Below are positions 50,108 to 58,590 of a stretch of 64,000 nt of DNA, piece after piece. The position numbers and the translations under genes were made by a program. Source of the DNA: JAAEPI01 sp964352625 (lineage in GTDB: Bacteria; Bacteroidota; Bacteroidia; Cytophagales; Cyclobacteriaceae); contig CAYGSD010000003.1 in assembly GCA_964352625.1 (NCBI GenBank), positions 186,001 to 250,000 on the forward strand, given 5' to 3'. The notes under the pieces are model-generated. The model saw only the letters and a program-made list of their open reading frames with translations. It was not told where the DNA came from and did not search any database. Within the stretch, counting starts at the first letter, position 1, and each line of letters opens with the position of its first letter.

Positions 50108-51100
50108 CTACCTATCCAACGCCATTTCTTGAGCTGAAAGCGCTAAGTCGCTCCATTTGCCTGTGCTGGCTTCTTTTAAGTAAGCGAAATCAGGATGATC
50201 CTTGATCTCATCGAATCCTTTCCACCCACGGGCCATGGCTCTCATCAGGAAGGTGTAACCTTTTACTATTTCCGAATGCCTTGATAAAGCCAATGCTCGA
50301 GTGGCTTCCAAAAAATCTTCGGTGGTCACTGATCCGTTCGTTTCCGCTACGATGAGGTAATGTTCTGCGGCTTTGTTGTATTCCTTGGCATCCATGGCTT
50401 CTTTGGCCAAAGACAAATTCGTTTCATAGTCCGCAACCAGCTTTTCAGCTCTTTGAGCTGCCTCTGAGGGTGTAGGGATGGTGTAGTCGAAACCCATGGA
50501 CTCAGCATAGTCTACCACTGATCTGGTAATGCCCATTTCTTCCCTTCGTACTTGAACATTGGACTCGTCTTCCAAGGCATAAAATTGCCCTTTGGTCAAG
50601 CCATTGTTGGTGGAGCTTTGGGTGGCATAGAGTTGCTTTCTGCCTTGAGCCACCTGCACCCGATCATATAAGTAGGCATAGTTGCTGGGGTTTGCCTGAC
50701 CAGCCTCCACGGCCGCTTTTAGCAGAGGTAGGCATTTGGCCTGAAACAAAGGGTTTCTGTCTGCATGCTGAATGATCAGCCAGGCATTGTTACTCGGCCC
50801 TTCGCCCACACGGTCATAGGTTGGCCAGCCATGCTCGGCTATTATTTCTCTCATTCTTGCCGTATTCTGACGATCAACAGCAATAATCTCCTTGGTGAAT
50901 TCCTTGAACTTATCCGTATCATTTTTGCCCTTCTTCACCATGCCGGCCCATTTGATTCGGTTCTTCTGATCTTCATCCCGCATTTTTTTGATCTCCTTGG
51001 CGATTTCCGGGAGCTGAATGTCCTCCTTTTGACCAAAGACGGGAGAGGAGAAAATGATCAGAGCGATCGAAAGCGGGTAGAAGAGTTTTCTGAAAGTCAT
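50108..51100 (-). CDS. DUF6624 domain-containing exported protein
   Basis: The 330-residue protein has a signal peptide (MTFRKLFYPLSIALIIFSSP). It then has the DUF6624 pattern, including RIKWAGMVKKGKNDTDKF, GWPTYDRVGEGPSNNAWLII and NYAYLYDRVQVAQGRKQLY. The C-terminal part has a TPR-like helix pair (AEHYLIVAETNGSVTTED). Function unknown. A paired inverted repeat lies 29 bases upstream of the ATG. Confidence 0.8.
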   Translation of the reverse strand: MTFRKLFYPLSIALIIFSSPVFGQKEDIQLPEIAKEIKKMRDEDQKNRIKWAGMVKKGKNDTDKFKEFTKEIIAVDRQNTARMREIIAEHGWPTYDRVGEGPSNNAWLIIQHADRNPLFQAKCLPLLKAAVEAGQANPSNYAYLYDRVQVAQGRKQLYATQSSTNNGLTKGQFYALEDESNVQVRREEMGITRSVVDYAESMGFDYTIPTPSEAAQRAEKLVADYETNLSLAKEAMDAKEYNKAAEHYLIVAETNGSVTTEDFLEATRALALSRHSEIVKGYTFLMRAMARGWKGFDEIKDHPDFAYLKEASTGKWSDLALSAQEMALDR

Positions 51101-51128
51101 GGTGTGAAGGGAAGTGGATTAACGCTCA

Positions 51129-51222
51129 ACTAAAATGAGTATGCGCCCCAGTTGCTAGAAGCACCAAAGTTTCTGTTTCGCATTGACCTTTCAAATAGCT
51201 CAGTACGCATATTCATTTTAGT
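51129..51222. repeat. 94-bp element bounded by 17-bp inverted repeats
   Basis: ACTAAAATGAGTATGCG (51129-51145) pairs with CGCATATTCATTTTAGT (51206-51222); one position is a G-T pair, the rest are perfect. The 60-base interior has no gene. It lies between the TIR-like gene stop and the DUF6624 start. No clear target duplication is seen at its ends. Confidence 0.7.
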
Positions 51223-51227
51223 GTTTG

Positions 51228-52352
51228 TTATGTGTTTTGATCAGGTAAAGTTTGCGTTTTAATGTCGTTAATAGCCTCAAGCAACCTAATTGTTGCATCC
51301 CCATCTAAGTTTTCACCTGTATATCTCACTTCAAATAAGCCTTGTAAGTTGGATGGAAGTTTGACACCATCCTTAACTAGAAGAATAAATCGTCTTCCAA
51401 AAAGAGCCATTGCCGCACCTATTTCAATTAGAACATTAGGATTAAGTACGGAATACTCTTTTGCATCCTTATCGATTAGAGTCATTTCATCTTCAACATG
51501 AATTATTGCCGCCCCGCAAGATCGCATTTCATTTAGAACCTTGTCAGGGACTGGGACTGACACTGATGTTTTCTCTACTGATACAACAGCTTCCATTTCA
51601 CCAAATTTTAATAGTTTTTTGATAGGCTCAATAAAAGTCTTGTTCTTGCCATGAGTTATAAACACCTTCTTGGATTTTAGATTACCTTGCTTGTGAAGTT
51701 CTTCGTTTTGTTGAGATTTTTCTTCTTTAGCTGTTTCGATCCCATTGTCAGGATCATCCTCACTTTCCTCATCATATACTTCTGACTCTAAATCTTGACT
51801 TGACATTTCGAATGATGTAGGAATCTCAACATACTTTTTGGATTTAAGATCTGTGATTATTTTAAGTTTATGTCCTTCCTCTTTTATCATTTCAAATACA
51901 TAATCGAGCTTGTCACTCGGAACCCCCATCTCTTCGAGAACATTTTTAGCGATATCTTCACGAGGTATTGGTGATCCTTGGTATTTTTCAACAAACTCTT
52001 TTATAACTCTAGGATTTAGAAATGCTTCGACTTTTGCCTTCAAGTCGTCATTTTCCACCTTTGGTTTTAAAATTCGAAGTGCAAGTGGAAGCACCTCAAT
52101 TTTTTCAACATTGTAACCCCCTTTTGTTAGGCCATAGGCAACTGAAGCCCCACATAACATTCTAAAAGGTCCAGTGGATGGTAGCACATCTAATGCCTTA
52201 GCAACTTGTAAAGGTGTAGCAGGTTGGGACGCATAATTGTCAACAATAGCTCTTGCTACTGTAAGAGATTTCTCCAATGACATGCTTGGTACATCAGATT
52301 GACTCAGTCTAGAGCCTCTTTTTTTGGTTGTTTCTTCTTTTGTGTTCGCCAT
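51228..52352 (-). CDS. TIR-like nucleotide-binding protein, putative antiphage effector
   Basis: This 374-residue protein has a C-terminal TIR-like domain of the PCTIR/Cap12-type family (about residues 235-370). It starts KKVFITHGKNKTFIEPIKKL and has NPNVLIEIGAAMALFGRRF with a likely catalytic Glu, then PSNLQGLFEV. Such domains degrade NAD in phage defence. The N-terminal part (about 25-190) looks like winged-helix DNA-binding units (LQVAKALDVLPSTGPFRMLC). The linker is acidic and low in complexity. Start ATG is at 52350-52352. No cyclase gene is adjacent, so it may stand alone. A palindrome and -7 box lie upstream. Confidence 0.78.
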   Translation of the reverse strand: MANTKEETTKKRGSRLSQSDVPSMSLEKSLTVARAIVDNYASQPATPLQVAKALDVLPSTGPFRMLCGASVAYGLTKGGYNVEKIEVLPLALRILKPKVENDDLKAKVEAFLNPRVIKEFVEKYQGSPIPREDIAKNVLEEMGVPSDKLDYVFEMIKEEGHKLKIITDLKSKKYVEIPTSFEMSSQDLESEVYDEESEDDPDNGIETAKEEKSQQNEELHKQGNLKSKKVFITHGKNKTFIEPIKKLLKFGEMEAVVSVEKTSVSVPVPDKVLNEMRSCGAAIIHVEDEMTLIDKDAKEYSVLNPNVLIEIGAAMALFGRRFILLVKDGVKLPSNLQGLFEVRYTGENLDGDATIRLLEAINDIKTQTLPDQNT

Positions 52353-52388
52353 ATCAATACAGTAATACAATTACACATAACATTTATG

Positions 52389-52406
52389 TAACCGCAATTG
52401 CGGTTA
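52389..52406. promoter_or_regulatory. 18-bp perfect palindrome, probable operator of the TIR-like gene
   Basis: TAACCGCAATTGCGGTTA is a perfect 18-bp palindrome 37 bases upstream of the TIR-like ATG and just downstream of its -7 box. This is where a repressor would block transcription. The regulator is unknown; the winged-helix part of the same protein is one candidate. Confidence 0.7.
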
Positions 52407-52414
52407 TATTCTAT

Positions 52415-52422
52415 CAAATATA
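52415..52422 (-). promoter_or_regulatory. -7 box of the TIR-like gene
   Basis: On the minus strand TATATTTG is a perfect TAnnTTTG match. The predicted transcript start is near 52410, only a few bases before the palindrome at 52389-52406. The leader would be about 57 bases. Confidence 0.6.
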
Positions 52423-52521
52423 CCGCTTTATGTTGCTTCTAGGTATACATGGATGTTAAACCGCCAAGGTCGCTATTGTTTCTTTTGGAATTTCGTTTTG
52501 GCTATCCTGTGTTTGATAAGC

Positions 52522-52821
52522 TTACTGGGAAGAAAGGCCAATGTTGTCTTTGCCTTCAGAAGAGACATGCAAGCTGAATGTTCCAAAGTCATTCAGTTTT
52601 ACATTGTATCCTGACATGAGCAACTCCGGAACTGTCTGAAACAGTGACTCTGCCACGGCGAGGACGGTTCCCATGTGTACGCCGGCCCGTTTAGCTATCA
52701 GCTCACTAACTTCTCGGGCGTCCATGGTTTTTCGATCTGTTATGACCGGATAGTATCTTGGACTTCTCTCTCCGGCTATACCTGCCGGTCTCTTGCTTAC
52801 TACTTTGTATTTAACTGCCAT
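52522..52821 (-). CDS. HU-like DNA-binding protein (HU-HIG family)
   Basis: The 99-residue protein has the Bacteroidota HU-HIG pattern: MAVKYKVVSKRPAGIAGE, DAREVSELIAKRAGVHMGTV and VKLNDFGTFSLHVSSEG. These proteins are histone-like and bind DNA. It ends soon after the usual core, so it lacks the long tail of some relatives. Two 20-base repeats lie upstream (52853-52872, 52919-52938). Confidence 0.88.
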   Translation of the reverse strand: MAVKYKVVSKRPAGIAGERSPRYYPVITDRKTMDAREVSELIAKRAGVHMGTVLAVAESLFQTVPELLMSGYNVKLNDFGTFSLHVSSEGKDNIGLSSQ

Positions 52822-52852
52822 AGTCTAACCTTGTTTTATGTGTATTCTCATT

Positions 52853-52872
52853 GTTAACATACGTATCATAAT
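52853..52872. repeat. 20-base direct repeat upstream of the HU gene, copy 1
   Basis: GTTAACATACGTATCATAAT matches copy 2 at 52919-52938 in 17 of 20 positions, 66 bases away. The repeats lie 32 bases upstream of the HU-like ATG and could be binding sites for a regulator of that gene. Confidence 0.5.
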
Positions 52873-52918
52873 GTTTCGATCACCTGTGTTTGAGATTCTA
52901 AACACACGTGTTTGTGAA

Positions 52919-52938
52919 GTTAAGACACGTATCCTAAT
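52919..52938. repeat. 20-base direct repeat upstream of the HU gene, copy 2
   Basis: GTTAAGACACGTATCCTAAT is the second copy. The ACACGT/ACGTAT core also appears in AAACACACGTGTTTG between the copies and in GACACGTGC downstream, so the region is rich in related sites. Confidence 0.5.
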
Positions 52939-53079
52939 AATGGAGGGTACTGTGTTTACTAAGACCAGAAGGCCAATTGCCATGCAAAGACACGTGCTCT
53001 ACAGTTCCAGTGGCTACCTTTCTCCATTTTATAAGCGAATGCATTTGCTTTTCATTGCTCTCTTTCTCATCCTTGCGCC

Positions 53080-53958
53080 GTGAAAAGGTTAGCCATCTGT
53101 TTTCTTTTTTTGAATCTCGTGGCGGGCGCACAGACCATCGAAGAGGACAGTGTCGCCTATAGGGCTGCTTTTGATTGGGTGGAGCGGAAACTCACTTTCA
53201 ACTACTACGATAACACCAACCAGCACTACTGGGTGAATCGATTTCACCTGAATGAGAATGGGAGTATCACCACCAAGAACATTGCCGCTGAGAATCCAAA
53301 CAAGGTGGTAGAAAGGCGCTTTCACAATCGTACGTTCCAGCTTTATGATCTAAATCCTCGGACCATTTCCATTATAGAACTTCCTTCTGATCAGGGTCGA
53401 TTTGTGAAGGGAAAGATCGTGCGCGTGGAAGGTTTCCAAGGGGAGAAAAAGGTGTCCACTTCGCATGATGGCGTGGTGGGAAGCAACCTAAACTACATTC
53501 ACATTTCCATTCCTGACTTTTTGGAGGACAGCTTGCAGGACTATGCGCTGGAGGTGAAAAAGCAATTTGCCAATCTGGCCTATCTACATGCTCGACTTTC
53601 TAATCGGGGAGATTTGGGTGCCAATCTGGAAAATGCTTTTCAGGTGTTGTCTGGAAGCTACATCAGCAAAGACAGCACGACCACTTTGACCTTCTATCAG
53701 TCAGAAGAGCGGCTGGTCAGGTTTGAATTGAAAGAAGGCGAGAAGCGGTCTTTCGGGACCATAGGGTACGATCAAAAATTGAAGGAGTTGTATCTACTTA
53801 AGTCCGGTCGAGACGAATATGTTTTCCGGACCTTTTCGTTTGATGAGACAACCCGAAATCTGGTGTTGCGCTCCGCGGAAGATGAGATTTTCCTGATTGG
53901 TCGGAATGCTTTCAGCGTGAAAATAGGAGAGTGGCAGGACACTTTTTTTAGGTACTAA
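53080..53958 (+). CDS. Exported protein, unknown function
   Basis: I do not recognise the family. The start is GTG at 53080, giving the signal peptide MKRLAICFLFLNLVAGAQ. The 292-residue protein looks beta-rich, with repeated strand patterns such as HNRTFQLYDLNPRTISIIEL, LVRFELKEGEKRSFGTI and EYVFRTFSFDETTRNLVLR. No clear catalytic motif. The 3' end overlaps the convergent PAP2 gene by 11 bases. Probably periplasmic or surface. Confidence 0.7.
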   Translation: MKRLAICFLFLNLVAGAQTIEEDSVAYRAAFDWVERKLTFNYYDNTNQHYWVNRFHLNENGSITTKNIAAENPNKVVERRFHNRTFQLYDLNPRTISIIELPSDQGRFVKGKIVRVEGFQGEKKVSTSHDGVVGSNLNYIHISIPDFLEDSLQDYALEVKKQFANLAYLHARLSNRGDLGANLENAFQVLSGSYISKDSTTTLTFYQSEERLVRFELKEGEKRSFGTIGYDQKLKELYLLKSGRDEYVFRTFSFDETTRNLVLRSAEDEIFLIGRNAFSVKIGEWQDTFFRY

Positions 53959-54502
53959 GCCTGCCGTATTTCCTCACAAGCCAAGCAAGCGAACATCCAG
54001 AGAGTCCACCAACAAGTGCGCCCACAAGCACATCGCTGGGATAGTGCACCCCCAAGTGAATTCTGCTGTAGCTCACAAGGGCAGCCCACAGAATAAGCAG
54101 ATAGTACCAGCGGAACCTGAAAAGTGAAAAGTAGAAAATGGCCAGAGCGAAGGTGTTCGCCGCATGGCTGGACGCAAATCCATATTTCCCTCCGCACTTT
54201 CCGACGTTGATCATCAGGCCGTCCAGGCTTGGGTCTTTGCAGGGTCTCAGTCTTTCAAAGAAGGGTTTCATGAAAGAGGCGGTTGTTTGATCAGCGATGG
54301 TCACAGCAATAATCACCGCCAAGAGTGGCTTCCAAAAGTTGAGGCCATACGCCCTATACAGCAAGTAGATGAGCCCCAGATACAGGGGAATCCAAACCAA
54401 TTTGGCCGAAAGGAAAAGCATGATGCCGTCCAGGTGAGGATGACCTTTGCTGTTCAGCCAAAGGAAAAGTTCACGATCGATATTGGATAGCGTTTCGATC
54501 AT
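53948..54502 (-). CDS. Phosphatase PAP2 family membrane protein
   Basis: The 185-residue protein has the three PAP2 motifs: KPFFERLRP (KxxxxxxRP), GFASSHAANTFAL (SH) and SRIHLGVHYPSDVLVG (SRxxxxxHxxxD). It has about five membrane segments. It probably removes phosphate from lipids such as undecaprenyl diphosphate or phosphatidic acid. The ATG at 54500-54502 overlaps the hemF stop as ATGA, which supports this start over one 11 codons upstream. Confidence 0.9.
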   Translation of the reverse strand: MIETLSNIDRELFLWLNSKGHPHLDGIMLFLSAKLVWIPLYLGLIYLLYRAYGLNFWKPLLAVIIAVTIADQTTASFMKPFFERLRPCKDPSLDGLMINVGKCGGKYGFASSHAANTFALAIFYFSLFRFRWYYLLILWAALVSYSRIHLGVHYPSDVLVGALVGGLSGCSLAWLVRKYGRLST

Positions 54503-55398
54503 TGGTCGATCCAGTTTACGTCCTTCTTCAACCACGATAGCGTCTCAGCTTCATTTGTTCCTTCATCAGGGTGGAAGTCATACAGCCAGTTGGCGGTAGG
54601 AGGAAGGCTCATCAAAATGCTCTCGGTTCGGCCATTGGTGTCCAGCCCGAATTTGGTGCCCTTGTCCCACACAAGATTGAACTCTACATATCTTCCTCGT
54701 CGAAGCATTTGCCAGTTTTTTTCATTTCCTGAGTAGGAGAGGTTTCTAGTGGCTTCCACTTGTTCCGAATAAATGGGCACGAAAAGTTCACCAATTGCCT
54801 TCACAAATTCCCAGCGATCTTCTTTAGAAAAGTGTTCGTCCTCGGTCAATCTATCGAAGAAGATTCCTCCGATTCCTCGTGTTTCATTTCGGTGCTTGAT
54901 AAAGAAATAGTCATCTGCCCATTTCCTGAAATCCGGATAGTAGCTGTCTGAGAATTGATCGCAGCTATTTTTCAGCCTATTATGAAATTGCTTCGCAAGC
55001 CCCTGATCAACGTAGTGTGGGGTAAGGTCAATCCCACCACCAAACCAATACACTCCATTGGACATCTCAAAATAGCGGATGTTCATGTGGATGATCGGAA
55101 CCATTGGGCTTTTGGGGTGCAAGACAATGGAAACGCCTGTAGCGAAGAAGTCAGCAGCTTCCAGCTTCAATGCTTGTAAAATGTTCTTCGGGGTAGGGCC
55201 ATGCACGGCCGAGAAGTTGACGCCACCCTTATCCAGGATGTTACCATCTTGAATGACCCTGGTTTTTCCACCACCTCCCTCAGATCTAGTCCAAGCGTCC
55301 TCAACAAACTCCGCCGAGCCGTCAAGCGACTCCAAACCCTTGCAAATTCGATTTTGAAGGTCTTGGAACCATTCTGATATGGATTCTTTACTTATCAT
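54499..55398 (-). CDS. hemF: Oxygen-dependent coproporphyrinogen III oxidase
   Basis: HemF decarboxylates coproporphyrinogen III to protoporphyrinogen IX with oxygen, in heme synthesis. The blocks GGKTRVIQDG, NIRYFEMSNGVYWFGGGIDL and FNLVWDKGTKFGLDTNGR are typical, with conserved His/Asp residues for metal or substrate. The ATG at 55396-55398 shares one base with the tamL stop (TAATG), so the longer reading to 55455 is dropped. About 299 residues. Its presence means an oxygen-using organism. Confidence 0.94.
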   Translation of the reverse strand: MISKESISEWFQDLQNRICKGLESLDGSAEFVEDAWTRSEGGGGKTRVIQDGNILDKGGVNFSAVHGPTPKNILQALKLEAADFFATGVSIVLHPKSPMVPIIHMNIRYFEMSNGVYWFGGGIDLTPHYVDQGLAKQFHNRLKNSCDQFSDSYYPDFRKWADDYFFIKHRNETRGIGGIFFDRLTEDEHFSKEDRWEFVKAIGELFVPIYSEQVEATRNLSYSGNEKNWQMLRRGRYVEFNLVWDKGTKFGLDTNGRTESILMSLPPTANWLYDFHPDEGTNEAETLSWLKKDVNWIDQ

Positions 55399-57875
55399 TA
55401 GAAAGGGTAACCAATACCTATGTTGAAGGTAGCATTTTGAAAAGGCCTGAACCAACCTCCTTGGTTAAAGTTTAGAATGTCGTTCTCACCAGCTACCCAT
55501 CTTTTGCCTTTTGGACGGGCTGGGTCAACAATTTTGTAGCCCAAATCCAATCTGAAAACGAGAAAGGACATATCGAATCTTAGTCCATAGCCGGCACCTA
55601 TTGCTATTTCTTCATAGAAAGTGTCAAATTTGAATTTACCTCTATCTCGCTGAGGGTCATCGGATGCATTCACCGTTCTACTTCTCAGGAGCCAAATGTT
55701 ACCTGCATCAATGAAAAGCCCCAGATCAATGAATCCGGTGAGCTTTTGTCTTAGCTCAACAGTTGTTTCCAGTAAGATGTCTCCGGGTTGCTCTCGTTGG
55801 TAATTGATGGAGCCATCGGCATTGGTTTCTCCGTAAGCTCCCGGCCCGAGACGTCTTGGACGCCACGCCCTGATGCTGTTGCTTCCCCCCGCAAAGAAGT
55901 AGCGTTCATAGGGAAGTGAATTATTATCTCCGTAAGGAACCGCCACGCCCACATTAAGTCTTGTGGCAATTGATTGCCTTCTGTGAAGCTGGAAATTACG
56001 TCTAAGGTCAACTTTGAATTTGGAGTAGTTAAAGTACTCCAGCTGCTTTCCGAATGGATACTGATTGATCAGCGAGCGTAGATGCCCTCCGAATTCCATA
56101 TAGAACTGCGCATACGAGCTGCTTGATGCACCTCCGTAATTATTGTTGATGGTTACTTGTCCTGAAGCAGCACTTACGAAAGAGGAGCGGAAGGTGTTTG
56201 CATACGTGTTTCCACTTTGAGCCAGATCATCCAGAAATGCTTGAAACGTAGGGTCCGTCTTAGAATTGATGTAGCTGACATCCATGGGCGTAACCGTATA
56301 GCTGATGTGGTCCTTGACTTTCCAAATGTAGGAGGTGCTTGCGCTGAAGCTGGACCTGCGGTATTCCTCAAATCTGTCTTCCTTATTGAAGGCTAGACTG
56401 AACCGGCTTCTGGGGTTAAACTCTGCAATTTTCTTTTTATAGAATTTCCCCAGTGGGGATAGGAATTGTGGAAATGTAATTGACAATTCTGTACCGTACT
56501 GAAGACTAGAGTAGGTTCTTGTTTGTGTACTAACTCCACCCAAACCTTCCACTTTAAAATAAGAGTTTAACTCAGTGATTTCCAGTCCTCTAAATAAGTT
56601 TCTGTTCTTCAAACTTAAGCTTGCAAATGGACCCGGTAGTCCTTGAGTCACACTCAATCCCGTTTCAGTTGAGGTTTGAAATCGGTCGGCGGGACTCGTG
56701 AAAATATGTGCTACGAACTTGGTGCCAAGGGTATCAAAATTTACATTGATGAATTTGAAGTTGTCTAAATAAGACAGTTGCCTTTGAGATTCAACCACAA
56801 GGTTTCGCTGGTACACCTTTCCGGGATAAAGCTGATTGTGCCAGTCCAAAATTTTGGTCGAATAATGAAACCGGCCGAACGTGTAAGTCACCTCATTATT
56901 TACTCGATTGGGCAAGTCTTTAACATTCCCAACTCCTGAATCGGTCACAAAAATGACTGAGTCTACAACGTACACTTTATGGTAATAACTATCACTTGGG
57001 CTGGCTATAATTTCCTTTAGGATTACGTGTCCTTTCTCCAGTGTTACAGTATCGATCTCATAGTACACCAGGTCTTTTGTGAATTCGTAATACCCATTGT
57101 TAACCATGATGTTGTAAATCCTATTTCTTTCATTGGCTAGATCTTCCTGCTGGAGCAGTTTTCCTTTCCCTATGCGTTCATGTTCATCAAATGAAAAAAT
57201 CAGATCTCTAACATGGTAGTCAGGAATGTGATAAATCACTGAATCCACTCTATAGCCTTCTCCTTTATTTACATTGTAGACAACATTGACTTTCTTCCCG
57301 TTTATGTCTTCCTCGTGTGAGATTTTGCTGTCGTAGTACCCTTTAGAATACAGGAAATTCATCATGTGATCCACTGTTGTTTCCGTAGCAGAGGAATCAT
57401 AAACGGCGATAGGCTCTCCCCATCGCATGATCTGGTTACCCTCGGTCAGCGCCCGATCCTTATTTGACACTTTCCTTAGCTTCTTGGAAAGCAATCGCTC
57501 TTTTCTATACTCCGATGAAGCCTTGGCAATTTTTTCGTCGTACTTCTGTATGATTTTTTGCTTGTTGGCTTTTATTCGATTCGTGTCGTATTTGAACAGG
57601 AAATTTGACTTCCCTATTTCATAAACATAGACGAGGTGCGCAGGGCCGTTTGGGAAAAGAAATCTTGTGTTGGGCTGCTGTTCTTGGAGGGGCTCAATGT
57701 ATCCTCGCCCGGTAGCTCCTATACCTTTGACGGTATACTTGTTGAGCACCTTTTCATCCTCCTTCAAGAATTTTGTGCCCACACAGGACGACAACAGGAA
57801 AGCAACGAAAAGAAGATAAGATGCCCGGCGATACGTACTTTTGCGTATGATTTCGAATAGTGAGCTGAAATTCAT
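55398..57875 (-). CDS. tamL: Translocation and assembly module lipoprotein TamL (BamA superfamily)
   Basis: The 825-residue protein is a lipoprotein relative of BamA/TamA typical of Bacteroidota. The ATG at 57873-57875 gives a lipoprotein signal with Cys31 in LLFVAFLLSSC; longer readings add no function. POTRA-like repeats (about 60-380) precede a C-terminal barrel with the surface antigen block SIRAWRPRRLGPGAYGE near residue 680 and last strand FNIGIGYPF. It works with a TamB-type partner, not seen here. The 5' end overlaps the divergent methyltransferase by 29 bases. Confidence 0.9.
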   Translation of the reverse strand: MNFSSLFEIIRKSTYRRASYLLFVAFLLSSCVGTKFLKEDEKVLNKYTVKGIGATGRGYIEPLQEQQPNTRFLFPNGPAHLVYVYEIGKSNFLFKYDTNRIKANKQKIIQKYDEKIAKASSEYRKERLLSKKLRKVSNKDRALTEGNQIMRWGEPIAVYDSSATETTVDHMMNFLYSKGYYDSKISHEEDINGKKVNVVYNVNKGEGYRVDSVIYHIPDYHVRDLIFSFDEHERIGKGKLLQQEDLANERNRIYNIMVNNGYYEFTKDLVYYEIDTVTLEKGHVILKEIIASPSDSYYHKVYVVDSVIFVTDSGVGNVKDLPNRVNNEVTYTFGRFHYSTKILDWHNQLYPGKVYQRNLVVESQRQLSYLDNFKFINVNFDTLGTKFVAHIFTSPADRFQTSTETGLSVTQGLPGPFASLSLKNRNLFRGLEITELNSYFKVEGLGGVSTQTRTYSSLQYGTELSITFPQFLSPLGKFYKKKIAEFNPRSRFSLAFNKEDRFEEYRRSSFSASTSYIWKVKDHISYTVTPMDVSYINSKTDPTFQAFLDDLAQSGNTYANTFRSSFVSAASGQVTINNNYGGASSSSYAQFYMEFGGHLRSLINQYPFGKQLEYFNYSKFKVDLRRNFQLHRRQSIATRLNVGVAVPYGDNNSLPYERYFFAGGSNSIRAWRPRRLGPGAYGETNADGSINYQREQPGDILLETTVELRQKLTGFIDLGLFIDAGNIWLLRSRTVNASDDPQRDRGKFKFDTFYEEIAIGAGYGLRFDMSFLVFRLDLGYKIVDPARPKGKRWVAGENDILNFNQGGWFRPFQNATFNIGIGYPF
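57836..57843 (+). promoter_or_regulatory. -7 box of the RNA methyltransferase gene
   Basis: TACTTTTG is a perfect TAnnTTTG match, followed by CG, ending 3 bases before the ATG at 57847. The message would start at or near the ATG. The box lies inside the tamL coding region on the other strand. Confidence 0.55.
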
Positions 57876-58590
57876 TAGGTCGCTCAAAATTAAGAAGTAC
57901 CGACTAGCTGCAAGCTGTTTTTTGATCGAAGGTGAAAAAAATGTTTTAGAGCTGATCAATTCTGATTTTGTAATAAGGCATATCGTGGGATCGGAAGCTT
58001 TCTTTTTGTCCAACCCGGAAATAGAACGTCACGAAAAGGCGGTAAAGTCTACAGCAAAGGTGGTTTCGAGTATATCCACTTTAAGTACGAATGATGTGGT
58101 GGTGGCAGTTGCCGAGATGAAAAAGTTCAGCGTAGAGCAGTTGGATCAGTCAAGGTTCATACTGGCCTTAGACGGCATTGCAGATCCTGGCAATCTTGGA
58201 ACCATCATGCGCACGCTCGATTGGTTCGGATTCGATCAATTGCTGATTTCTAAATCATCGGTGGACATATACAACCCGAAGGCTGTGAGTGCTACGATGG
58301 GATCATTTGCCAGAGTTAAAGTTGCGCAGGATGACCTATCTACTTTCGCAAAGCAGTTCAATGGTAGGAAAGTAGGAGCTCAAATGCAGGGAAGCAAGCC
58401 TGATCAACTCAGAAAGGAAACGGAACCGATTCTCCTTGTAATGGGAAGCGAATCCCATGGAATCAGTCCTGAGGTGCAAGAATTACTGGACTACTCAGTC
58501 ACCATTTCTAGAATTGGAAATGCCGAATCGCTGAACGTTGCTATTGCTACTGGCATTCTCTGCCATGAAATCGCTACGAAAGTCTCTTGA
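57847..58590 (+). CDS. TrmH/SpoU-family RNA methyltransferase
   Basis: The 247-residue protein has the SpoU (SPOUT) pattern: FILALDGIADPGNLGTIMRT, ILLVMGSESHGISPEVQELL and ISRIGNAESLNVAIATGIL, which form the trefoil-knot SAM site. The N-terminal part is the substrate-binding L30e-like domain. It methylates ribose in rRNA or tRNA; the site is unknown. The TTG at 57841 is promoter. The 3' end overlaps the convergent pgi gene by 17 bases. Confidence 0.9.
   Translation: MISNSELKFIRSLKIKKYRLAASCFLIEGEKNVLELINSDFVIRHIVGSEAFFLSNPEIERHEKAVKSTAKVVSSISTLSTNDVVVAVAEMKKFSVEQLDQSRFILALDGIADPGNLGTIMRTLDWFGFDQLLISKSSVDIYNPKAVSATMGSFARVKVAQDDLSTFAKQFNGRKVGAQMQGSKPDQLRKETEPILLVMGSESHGISPEVQELLDYSVTISRIGNAESLNVAIATGILCHEIATKVS
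57885..57892 (-). promoter_or_regulatory. -7 box of tamL
   Basis: On the minus strand TAATTTTG is a perfect TAnnTTTG match, with CTTG 18 bases upstream as a near -33. It ends 9 bases before the tamL ATG at 57875 and lies within the methyltransferase gene. Confidence 0.5.

Noticed and set aside
51124..51230. Integron attC site after the TIR-like gene
   Set aside because: GCTCAAC fits the RYYYAAC side, but the other side has no matching GTTRRRY, and no integrase or cassette array is seen.
52838..53083. An 81-codon open frame on the plus strand between the HU and 53080 genes
   Set aside because: It runs through the direct repeats and has no recognisable start signal or protein pattern.
53080..53958. 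CpcT/CpeT-like chromophore lyase
   Set aside because: A vague similarity in strand pattern, but the conserved Cys and Arg-rich blocks of that family are not visible.
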